Shown: piece after piece, positions 1 to 5,682 of the stretch
Layout: every line of letters begins with the position of its first letter
How positions within the stretch are numbered: the first letter of the stretch is position 1
From: Candidatus Calditenuaceae archaeon JGI OTU-3
GTDB taxonomy: Archaea > Thermoproteota > Nitrososphaeria_A > Caldarchaeales > Calditenuaceae
DNA length: 25,161 nt
Assembly: GCA_000494185.1 (NCBI GenBank)
Contig: AWOC01000009.1
Span: 1 to 25,161, forward strand
Reading direction: 5' to 3'
Made by a program: the position numbers and the translations under genes
The notes under the pieces: generated by a model
Databases searched by the model: none
What the model saw: only the letters and a program-made list of their open reading frames with translations
Told to the model about the DNA's origin: nothing

Positions 1-8
1 ACAAATAA

Positions 9-33
9 CTGGAATCCGGAAAGGAATTGAAAG
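9..33 (+). CRISPR. Single CRISPR-type repeat at the window edge
   Basis: This 25-nt element starts CTGGAATCC and ends AAAGGAATTGAAAG. The last eight bases, ATTGAAAG, are the crRNA 5' handle typical of archaeal type I-A/III repeats, and the whole unit closely resembles the 25-nt Sulfolobus repeat that ends in AAAAGGAATTGAAAG (recalled, not searched). No second intact copy follows within a spacer length to the right, so if an array exists it lies left of the window and this is its leader-distal repeat. Only one intact copy is visible, so the array itself is inferred. Confidence 0.55.
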
Positions 34-219
34 AGCTTTTTTTATCCCCTTAAAAACATGCGGGCGCGCATCTATCGACGGCAAGACGTCGCAGTATGTT
101 GGGTATAAACGCATAAGATACGGTGCGGAGAGATAAAATAAACAGAGATGGTAAAAAGATTGTCGCCCAATATACTATCATGTGGGAGCACCGCCTTTTT
201 ACTCTGCCTTATACTTTGA

Positions 220-243
220 CTGGAATACTTAAAGGATTGAGAG
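220..243 (+). repeat. Degenerate copy of the CRISPR-like repeat
   Basis: This stretch matches the repeat at 9-33 at about 20 of 25 positions with a one-base gap. It keeps CTGGAAT at the start, AAAGG in the middle and ATTGAGAG at the end. It lies 186 nt beyond the first copy, and a 10-base word GACGTCGCAG follows each copy (85-94 and 279-288). It may be a decayed trailer-end repeat or a duplicated remnant of the array end. Confidence 0.35.
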
Positions 244-247
244 TAAA

Positions 248-255
248 TTTTTATA
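248..255 (+). promoter_or_regulatory. TATA-box candidate upstream of a mini-ORF
   Basis: TTTTTATA is centred 26 nt upstream of a GTG codon at 277, the spacing expected for a leaderless archaeal transcript. Only the match and the spacing support it. Confidence 0.3.
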
Positions 256-276
256 GTCAATAACCAGCTAGCGGGT

Positions 277-423
277 GTGACGTCGCAGCGCTCTTTAACC
301 ATATTTGATGAGGTGGTCCTAGACCCGGACTTTCTAGGTTATCGTCATGAGGAGTCAGATAGAGCTTTGGGCAGACTTGTGTCGGGATGGATCTCTGGGC
401 GCCTGCGGGTGTCGGGGTCATGA
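277..423 (+). CDS. Possible 48-aa leaderless mini-ORF, unknown
   Basis: A GTG-started frame of 48 codons begins 26 nt downstream of a TATA-like box and ends in a TGA that overlaps the ATG of the next mini-ORF (ATGA). The peptide has an acidic, amphipathic-looking middle (FDEVVLDPDFLGY) and no motif I recognise. It may be a real small protein, the 5' half of a frameshifted gene together with the following ORF, or chance. The rest of 1-640 holds no better coding candidate on either strand. Confidence 0.22.
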   Translation: MTSQRSLTIFDEVVLDPDFLGYRHEESDRALGRLVSGWISGRLRVSGS

Positions 424-518
424 GCCGAGATAAGGAGCGGGTCTGGGATGTGATAATTTTCAACGAGGTCGTTCGGCGGAGAAGGAGGAAGAGGGCGGCT
501 AGGCCTAGACGTATTTAG
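420..518 (+). CDS. Possible 32-aa basic mini-ORF, unknown
   Basis: The ATG overlaps the stop of the preceding mini-ORF. The 32-residue product ends in a strongly basic run (RRRRRKRAARPRRI). No family is recognised. Basic tails of this kind occur in small RNA- or DNA-binding proteins but also arise by chance in AGG-rich DNA. It could be the frameshifted C-terminus of the ORF that starts at 277. Confidence 0.2.
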   Translation: MSRDKERVWDVIIFNEVVRRRRRKRAARPRRI

Positions 519-585
519 TCGGAGGAGGGGCTGAGGGTGGTCTACCGAGTTTTACGGCGTGTCCGTGGTTCTAGTTTGGTGATAG

Positions 586-594
586 CTTTATATA
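586..594 (+). promoter_or_regulatory. TATA box for ssb
   Basis: CTTTATATA lies about 50 nt upstream of the ssb start and would give a leader of about 24 nt. A second candidate, GCATATA at 604-610, would instead give a nearly leaderless message. Confidence 0.5.
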
Positions 595-639
595 GTTCGG
601 CCGGCATATAGGCTTGCTTAAAGTGTGGTTGGATAGGGT

Positions 640-1074
640 TTGGAAAGGTTAGACAAGATTGAGGGTTTGACTCCAAGTTCGAGGAACGTGAACCTTGTCG
701 CGAAGGTTGTCTCGAAGGCTGAGCCCCGCGGCGTGGGAAGCCAGTATGACCAGAGGCAGCACCAGCTCTCGGAGTCCCTTATCGCGGACGAGACTGGGGC
801 GATACAGCTGGTTCTCTGGGACGAGAACATCAACAAGGTGAACGAGGGAGACACGGTCCGCATCACCAACGCCTTTGTAAAGGTCTTCAGGGGTAGGATG
901 CAGCTGAACCTCGGCAGATACGGCAAGATAGAGGTTCTCGACCAAGAGATAGGCAACGTCAACACGGAAAACAATCTCTCCGAGAGGACGGTCTACGAGG
1001 GGGCTCCGAGGTCTGGAGGGGCTAGGAGGCGGGGCTGGTCCCCTAGGGGTCCTCGGAGAAGCTTCAGCGAGTAA
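640..1074 (+). CDS. ssb: Single-stranded DNA-binding protein, Sulfolobus type
   Basis: This 144-aa protein is a single OB fold of the crenarchaeal SSB type, which coats single-stranded DNA in replication and repair. Residues 1-100 align by eye with Sulfolobus SSB: a leading beta strand (VNLVAKVVS), the central strand pair around SESLIADETGAIQLVLWDE, then EGDTVRITNAF and RGRMQLNLGRYGKI. The tail (about 113-144) is rich in Arg and Gly (SGGARRRGW, SPRGPRRS) rather than acidic. The start is TTG at 640: an in-frame stop at 634-636 excludes anything further upstream and there is no early ATG. It ends 28 nt from the convergent NfeD gene and has its own TATA box, so it is probably monocistronic. Confidence 0.9.
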   Translation: MERLDKIEGLTPSSRNVNLVAKVVSKAEPRGVGSQYDQRQHQLSESLIADETGAIQLVLWDENINKVNEGDTVRITNAFVKVFRGRMQLNLGRYGKIEVLDQEIGNVNTENNLSERTVYEGAPRSGGARRRGWSPRGPRRSFSE

Positions 1075-1102
1075 TAGAGTAGAGATGGCTCCCGGTCGGG
1101 GC

Positions 1103-2392
1103 CTAATCCTCTTGGGGCTCTACTAGCAGGACTCCCCCCTCACTCCCCACTATCTTTATTGTTTGGTTCTGTCTCACCGGCCTTAGCGCCTTTGCTCGCC
1201 TATATTCGCCGGCCACTACCACGTAGCCTAGCCTGCCAGCCTCGATATCCTCCACAGCCCTACCCGTCCCCTTAACCGGTACGAGCTCGTAGGAGACTCT
1301 GCGGGCCGCGCGGAGAGCCTTGTAAAGTACGAAGGCCGTGACGCCTCCCCCGAACAGCGCGACGAGCGTTACCGTTATCTGGAGCTCGTTGAGCCACTCG
1401 GAGGCTACGTAGACTATTCCCGGCGGAGCCCTTATCAGCAGGATTATACCTATGGTTAGCATTATTACTCCACCAATCATCGCGGCGACGATTCCGCCCG
1501 AGTAGAACTCGTAAAGTATCAGGACCGAGCCCAAGACTATCAGCGCTAGCCCGGCCCAGTTTATGTTAAAACCCTGTCCCACGAGGCCTAGGATTACTAG
1601 CACGGCGCCAACGATCTCCGCACCGAATCCGGGGGACGACAGACCAACTATGAGTGTTAGTATGCCCAGAGTGATGAGTAGGCTTGATACGAGGGGGTCG
1701 CTCAGGAAGTTCAGCAGTTGCACCCTAATGTCGGGGTCAACCTTAATTAGCTGGGCTCCGCGGGTGTTTAGGGTATAATCGCGGTAAATCGTCTTGACGA
1801 CCCTACCATCTGCTTTCTCCATCAGGTCGTTAACATCGTTAGCCACTATCTCTATCACACCGTATCGAAGCGCTTCTTCTGGGCCCAGGTTGTCGTTGTG
1901 GGTAACGAATCGAGCTGCCTGCGTCTCATTCCTATTGTGTAGCTTGGCGAAGCTCTTCATCTTACCGACGAGAAAGTTTATGATCTTAGACTCGTTTGTG
2001 GGGACGCCGTTTACTACGGGTTGAGCGGACCCGATAGTCGTGTAGGGAGACATGGCCGCGAGGCTTGATGCCATCAATATGTATGTGCCCGCAGAGAGCG
2101 CCTGTCTGCCCGCCGGGTAGACATAGACTATTACGGGGATTGAGGAGTTTAGCATGGCGTCGATTATCTGGAAGGTTGAGTCTCCTAGGCCACCGAAGGT
2201 ATCTATCGTTATCAGGATTGCGTGGAAGCCTGAGGCCTGCTCTATGGCCGTCTTGACATACTCCGCGGTAGAGGGAGAGATGTTCCCGGAGATCTCAAGC
2301 CACATGACGGCCCCGGCCCCTCTAGAGGGTGGGGCCGACCACGTGAGTAGCAGGCACGTGATGCTTATGAGGAGTGCTATCTCTCTTCTCAA
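1103..2392 (-). CDS. nfeD: NfeD-family membrane serine protease (ClpP class)
   Basis: This 429-aa protein has an N-terminal signal or anchor (about 5-20), a ClpP-like protease domain (about 28-200), a run of membrane helices (about 234-321 and 338-358) and a C-terminal OB-like NfeD domain (about 370-429). By alignment to the Pyrococcus horikoshii 1510-N protease, the catalytic dyad is Ser100 in ALSAGTY and Lys136 in SKIINF; both are present. Family members cleave the C-terminal hydrophobic part of the partner stomatin. The stomatin gene lies directly upstream, ending 9 nt before this TTG start, so the two form one operon. It acts at the membrane, probably in quality control. The length and domain order are normal for the long-form family. 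Confidence 0.9.
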   Translation of the reverse strand: MRREIALLISITCLLLTWSAPPSRGAGAVMWLEISGNISPSTAEYVKTAIEQASGFHAILITIDTFGGLGDSTFQIIDAMLNSSIPVIVYVYPAGRQALSAGTYILMASSLAAMSPYTTIGSAQPVVNGVPTNESKIINFLVGKMKSFAKLHNRNETQAARFVTHNDNLGPEEALRYGVIEIVANDVNDLMEKADGRVVKTIYRDYTLNTRGAQLIKVDPDIRVQLLNFLSDPLVSSLLITLGILTLIVGLSSPGFGAEIVGAVLVILGLVGQGFNINWAGLALIVLGSVLILYEFYSGGIVAAMIGGVIMLTIGIILLIRAPPGIVYVASEWLNELQITVTLVALFGGGVTAFVLYKALRAARRVSYELVPVKGTGRAVEDIEAGRLGYVVVAGEYRRAKALRPVRQNQTIKIVGSEGGVLLVEPQED

Positions 2393-2401
2393 CTCTTAGC
2401 G

Positions 2402-3202
2402 CTACTTTCTCTCCTGAGGACTAGTTACTCCCCGCGCTATCCCGACCAGGCTTCCCAGTCCTCCACCCCCCTCCGTCACAATTATGAGGTTCTTCTCCCT
2501 CGCTATCTCGGCCCACGTCTGTAGCTCTCTCAGCCTCAGAGCTATTGGGTTGGTTGAGTAGAAGGCCGCTGCATCTGCCATCTTCTGGGCGGCCATAAGC
2601 TCGCCCTCAGCCATGATGACCCTGCTCCGCCTCTCCCTCTCCGCCTCTGCCTGCTTCGCCATGGCCCTCTGCATAGACTCGGGAATCACTACGTCCCGTA
2701 TCGAGACCGTGGTCACCTTTATTCCCCAAGGCTCCGTCGCCTCGTCCAGTATCTGCTGGATCCTCTTGTTCAGCTCGTCCCTCCTCGCGAGAAGGTCGTC
2801 GAGCTCCACCTGGCCTATCACGTCCCTGAGGGTTGTCTGGGCTAGGAGGCTAGTTGCTATCTGGTAGTCCCTCACCCTCATGACTGCGGCCAGCGGGTCC
2901 TCAACCCTCATGTAAACCACGGCGTCCACCTCGACCGTCACGTTGTCCCGAGTGACTATACGCTGGCGTGGGACGTCGAACGTCAGTATCCTTAGGTCGA
3001 TTACTCTGGGCTGATCCACTATGGGGATTAGAAGAATGAGGCCCGGCCCCTTAGCTCCAATGATCCTGCCCAGCCTAAAGATGACGGCTCTCTCGTACTC
3101 CCTCACGACCCTGATGGCGGAGGCCAGAATGATCAACAGAATAATGACTAGAATTATCAGGCCTAGGACAGTCCCTACACCTATCTGCAGAGTTAAGACC
3201 AT
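2402..3202 (-). CDS. Stomatin/prohibitin (SPFH) family membrane protein
   Basis: This 266-aa protein has one N-terminal membrane helix (about 5-29) followed by an SPFH domain (about 30-190), with the typical segments REYERAVIFRLGR, GPGLILLIPIVD and VEVDAVVYMRV. A charged coiled-coil region with AEAERERRSRVIMAEGE follows. Stomatins oligomerise into membrane scaffolds; the archaeal partner is cut by the adjacent NfeD protease. The ATG start lies about 30 nt from a TATA-like box, and this is the first gene of the stomatin-NfeD operon. The C-terminus is short and not strongly hydrophobic beyond GGGGLGSLVGIA, which is the likely protease target by analogy with PH1511. Confidence 0.93.
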   Translation of the reverse strand: MVLTLQIGVGTVLGLIILVIILLIILASAIRVVREYERAVIFRLGRIIGAKGPGLILLIPIVDQPRVIDLRILTFDVPRQRIVTRDNVTVEVDAVVYMRVEDPLAAVMRVRDYQIATSLLAQTTLRDVIGQVELDDLLARRDELNKRIQQILDEATEPWGIKVTTVSIRDVVIPESMQRAMAKQAEAERERRSRVIMAEGELMAAQKMADAAAFYSTNPIALRLRELQTWAEIAREKNLIIVTEGGGGLGSLVGIARGVTSPQERK

Positions 3203-3229
3203 TCCAAGGGCATATAGTCTATGAGCTGC

Positions 3230-3238
3230 TTAAAAAGA
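3230..3238 (-). promoter_or_regulatory. TATA box of the stomatin-NfeD operon
   Basis: On the minus strand CTTTTTAAG is centred about 32 nt upstream of the stomatin ATG, giving an almost leaderless message. Confidence 0.5.
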
Positions 3239-3371
3239 TTTCACACAACATCCAAAAATGTTCAGACCATTCGCGGCTGACTAGTAACCGACACAAACAG
3301 TACTGATACAGCTACTCCGAGACTCATCGTGGTAATCCGCCGGAGAGAAGAGGCCTTGCATAGCTTGCCAA

Positions 3372-3389
3372 TGTGGAGTCTACTCCACA
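3372..3389. promoter_or_regulatory. 18-bp perfect palindrome, candidate operator
   Basis: TGTGGAGT-CT-ACTCCACA has two perfect 8-bp arms around a 2-bp centre, in the divergent region between the stomatin operon and the TRASH-domain regulator. Its size and symmetry fit an Lrp-family dimer site. A related half site (TCCACA) lies near 3441-3446, closer to the regulator promoter. Autoregulation is inferred. Confidence 0.45.
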
Positions 3390-3512
3390 GTAGTGTAGTA
3401 TCCTTTTTGGTCTTATGTGTCGGCTTAATCTTTTTCACGGTCCACATGTCTCGATGCATATAGTGTTGTTTTGGATAAATGTTTATTATGGTTGGCGGGA
3501 GTACCGTCGTTT

Positions 3513-4112
3513 GTGGTACAGTCTCTGAAGCTTGACCGGAAGGATGCCGAGATATTAAGGTTTCTTCAGCGTGATGGGCGTGCCCAGCTGAAGGATATAG
3601 CTAGATCGGTCTCGCTCTCAATACCTGCCGTGAAGGCTAGGATAAGGAGGCTTAAGGAGCTAGGGGTGATTAGGGGCTTCTCGGTAATAATAGATCCCAA
3701 CAGGATTGCTGAGAAGGTTAGAGCGATCGTCAGCTGCAGGGCCTCGCCGGAGCACTTAAGCAGGCTAAGGGGTGAGCTAGCGGAGCTTGAGGAGGTTAGG
3801 GCTCTTTACGTAACAGCAGGACGATACAACCTTGTGCTAATCGTCGAGTTCAGAAATATGGAGTCATTAGCTTCTTTTATTTATGGGAGGCTTAGGGATG
3901 CCTCAGAAATAGAGATGCTAGTTATATCGGAGACAGACAAGGAAGTGGGGGGCGGGCTTGTTTATCCGGAGGATGTGGTTAGACTTCGGTGCGATTTTTG
4001 TCATTCCCTGATTGTTGAGAGGCCGGTTATCGAGGTTATTGATGGTGGAAAATATTACTTCTCCAGCATAGAGTGCGCGAATGCCTTTAAGCATAGGTTG
4101 GGGAGGGGCTAG
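3513..4112 (+). CDS. Lrp/AsnC regulator with C-terminal TRASH metal domain
   Basis: The protein has an Lrp-type winged helix (LDRKDAEILRFLQRDGRAQLKDIA, turn helix SIPAVKARIRRL), a RAM-type domain (VRAIVSCRA to EMLVISE) and a C-terminal TRASH metal-binding module with CDFC and a third Cys in SIECANAFK (Cys160, Cys163 and Cys188 counted from this start). This is the architecture of the Sulfolobus copper regulator CopT/CopR. I chose the GTG at 3513 because it gives an Lrp-like N-terminus and lies about 28 nt below a TATA-like GTTTATTA at 3481-3488; a TTG at 3471 would add 14 unlikely residues. The likely role is sensing a soft metal and controlling the adjacent cysteine-rich genes. The ligand metal cannot be read from sequence. 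Confidence 0.85.
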   Translation: MVQSLKLDRKDAEILRFLQRDGRAQLKDIARSVSLSIPAVKARIRRLKELGVIRGFSVIIDPNRIAEKVRAIVSCRASPEHLSRLRGELAELEEVRALYVTAGRYNLVLIVEFRNMESLASFIYGRLRDASEIEMLVISETDKEVGGGLVYPEDVVRLRCDFCHSLIVERPVIEVIDGGKYYFSSIECANAFKHRLGRG

Positions 4113-4256
4113 CAGCATCCTAGTCGTCTCGTAGGGCTACTAGTTGTTTCTGACTGGATACGTGATGAGCTAAGTGCGTTCTGGAGGACCGAGGGGGTAA
4201 CTGGACCGTCGCTACGTAGGACTATTCTACCCCGCGGGTCAATAACGAACAGCGTG
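4109..4256 (-). pseudogene. Out-of-frame former 3' end of the thioredoxin-fold gene
   Basis: If one 76-bp unit is removed, the reading frame of the upstream gene continues from DGPVTP into SVLQNALSS and on to a stop at 4109-4111, giving a 228-aa protein that ends RRLGCC. The sequence DGPVTPSVLQNAL resembles the usual last helix of TlpA-like domains, which supports this being the ancestral end. That stop shares a CTAG with the stop of the convergent regulator (4110-4112). In the sequence as given this stretch is untranslated. Confidence 0.7.
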
Positions 4257-4345
4257 TCAACATAAGTGAGGGGTAACTGGACCGTCGCTACGTAGGACTA
4301 TTCTACCCCGCGGGTCAATAACGAACAGCGTGTCAACATAAGTGA
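4194..4345. repeat. Perfect 2 x 76-bp direct tandem duplication
   Basis: Unit 1 (4194-4269) and unit 2 (4270-4345) are identical over all 76 bases. The duplication lies inside the 3' end of the thioredoxin-fold gene on the minus strand. Because 76 is not a multiple of three, it shifts the frame and ends translation early inside the second-read unit. Perfect identity means either a very recent event or an assembly error. Confidence 0.95.
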
Positions 4346-4871
4346 CGTTCCACTGCCCCGCCAGCGTCCCATCTTTATCGATTGCTAACAACCAGCTCTC
4401 TGACCCAGCGTTCGCTGCAAAAGACTTAAGAGCCTCCTCGTCCTCGGGAGCTGGTATGTCCTTTCTTCCCCACAGCCCGGCGTGTCTTAATACGGCTTCA
4501 GTCCAGACATCCACGACTATTACCTCGACATCTCCCCGTCCTACAACAGTTTCCCTGATTAGGGGCCCCACGACCCAGCAGCTGGGACACCAGGTAGCCA
4601 TAAACCACAATATTACATACTTTCCGCGCAGGTTTTGGAGCTCTAGATTCTCTCCATCGATCATCACTATTGTCGTTTCGGGGGCTAGCATGCCTTCATA
4701 GGGTCCTAGCCTGCTAAAGCTAGAGCCTTGCTGGTCAGCATTGCTAAACAGTTGCGTCACATCAGTGTTCGGACGCGGGGCTGGTGCTAAAAGAATCGAG
4801 GCAACTATTACGGCTAAAATCGATAGACAACAACTGATGGGAACTATTATGCCTCTCCATCTACCCTGCAC
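4257..4871 (-). CDS. Membrane-anchored TlpA-like thioredoxin-fold protein, frameshifted C-terminus
   Basis: The 204-aa product has an N-terminal membrane anchor containing a vicinal pair (ISCCLS, Cys14-Cys15) and a thioredoxin-like domain with WFMATWCPSCWVVGP (Cys95, Cys98) and LFVIDPRGRIV. The usual cis-proline before the last strand pair is replaced by Asp180 (TYVDTLFVID), so classic disulfide exchange may be altered. The start is a GTG overlapping the end of the upstream membrane gene by 11 nt, with a strong Shine-Dalgarno GGAGGGTG just ahead, so the two are translationally coupled. A 76-bp duplication replaces the predicted final residues, including a Cys-Cys tail, with PHLC. It probably works outside the membrane in thiol or metal transfer; the substrate is unknown. 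Confidence 0.75.
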   Translation of the reverse strand: MQGRWRGIIVPISCCLSILAVIVASILLAPAPRPNTDVTQLFSNADQQGSSFSRLGPYEGMLAPETTIVMIDGENLELQNLRGKYVILWFMATWCPSCWVVGPLIRETVVGRGDVEVIVVDVWTEAVLRHAGLWGRKDIPAPEDEEALKSFAANAGSESWLLAIDKDGTLAGQWNVTYVDTLFVIDPRGRIVLRSDGPVTPHLC

Positions 4872-5490
4872 AGCACCCTCCCCCGGCCTGCCGGTTACCG
4901 CTTACAGACCTGGCTATTCCTAGACCACGCCTGTACCCCCTATACAGTATCCAGAGATTTAGCGTGAGGAGCGATATTGAGATCAGGAGAAAAAGCTTAT
5001 TGAGCGGGAGGATGACGCTGGTGAAAAGGGGTAAGAGGCCGGTGGCTAGGATTACCCACATAGCTAGGCCTCCACCGCAGCACGAAAAGATCGAGAAAAA
5101 GGATGGTATAGCAGACAGCCCCATAAGACAGAACCCACCTATTAACCCCCTCAGACTATAGATGAAAAGTAGGGAAGATACGTTGAGACCGATCAGCATG
5201 GACAGTATGATGATTGCGAGGATGGCCTCGAGGCTTACCGAGACCACCCAGTACCTGTCCAAGTATATAATGATCCATGGCACCTGCCCTATTGGGCCGC
5301 GAGTTATCACGTCTAGTGATGGCGTAGTGATCTCTGGAGGGAGAGGCTGCTGCGACCTAGATATGACCCCGATGACGGCGGAGTACACGGCTGCAAATAT
5401 GATAGCTGAGAGCAGGCCGAGAAGCCCGCGCCTTTTCTGAGAGCATGCCTCCTGAATGAAGGCGAGAAAGCCCGCAACGCCCGTCGACAT
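4861..5490 (-). CDS. Polytopic membrane protein with two vicinal Cys pairs
   Basis: This 209-aa protein has about five predicted membrane helices (near 23-45, 82-103, 106-128, 133-160 and 165-187). One Cys pair lies in the membrane-proximal segment FSIFSCCGGGLAM; a second closes the protein (GGGCCAG). I do not recognise a named family. The layout is reminiscent of mercury transporters such as MerT, in which a membrane Cys pair passes the metal to a second pair, but the sequence is not clearly homologous. It is the first gene of an operon with the thioredoxin-fold gene and is divergent from the merA-like gene. The ATG start has GGTAGGG just upstream. Transport of a soft metal ion is inferred from the cysteines and neighbours only. 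Confidence 0.75.
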   Translation of the reverse strand: MSTGVAGFLAFIQEACSQKRRGLLGLLSAIIFAAVYSAVIGVISRSQQPLPPEITTPSLDVITRGPIGQVPWIIIYLDRYWVVSVSLEAILAIIILSMLIGLNVSSLLFIYSLRGLIGGFCLMGLSAIPSFFSIFSCCGGGLAMWVILATGLLPLFTSVILPLNKLFLLISISLLTLNLWILYRGYRRGLGIARSVSGNRQAGGGCCAG

Positions 5491-5645
5491 TTCCCTACCA
5501 ACCGCGTTAGTGGCGCTTATTCCTTTTTCGCCTTAATCGTTTAGGCCACGAGGTCCGTATTGTTTAGCCAGTTGTGAGGAGAGCCGTCACCACTGTTCTT
5601 GAATAATATTGTCCCCCAATTATAGTTAAACACCTTACGAAACAA

Positions 5646-5655
5646 CATTATATCA
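5646..5655 (+). promoter_or_regulatory. TATA box of the merA-like gene
   Basis: CATTATATCA is centred about 32 nt upstream of the ATG at 5683, consistent with a leaderless transcript. The divergent region 5491-5682 also contains two GTTTAG words 23 bp apart (5539 and 5562) of unknown meaning. Confidence 0.5.
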
Positions 5656-5682
5656 TGCTTACCGGAGATTACTGGCGAGTCT

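Noticed and set aside
306..356. C/D-box guide RNA beginning with TGATGA
   Set aside because: The C-box-like word is present, but no CTGA D or D' box occurs at suitable spacing.
257..463. 68-aa minus-strand ORF
   Set aside because: Composition is Pro/Ser-rich without motif; it opposes a TATA-led plus-strand signal and has no promoter of its own.
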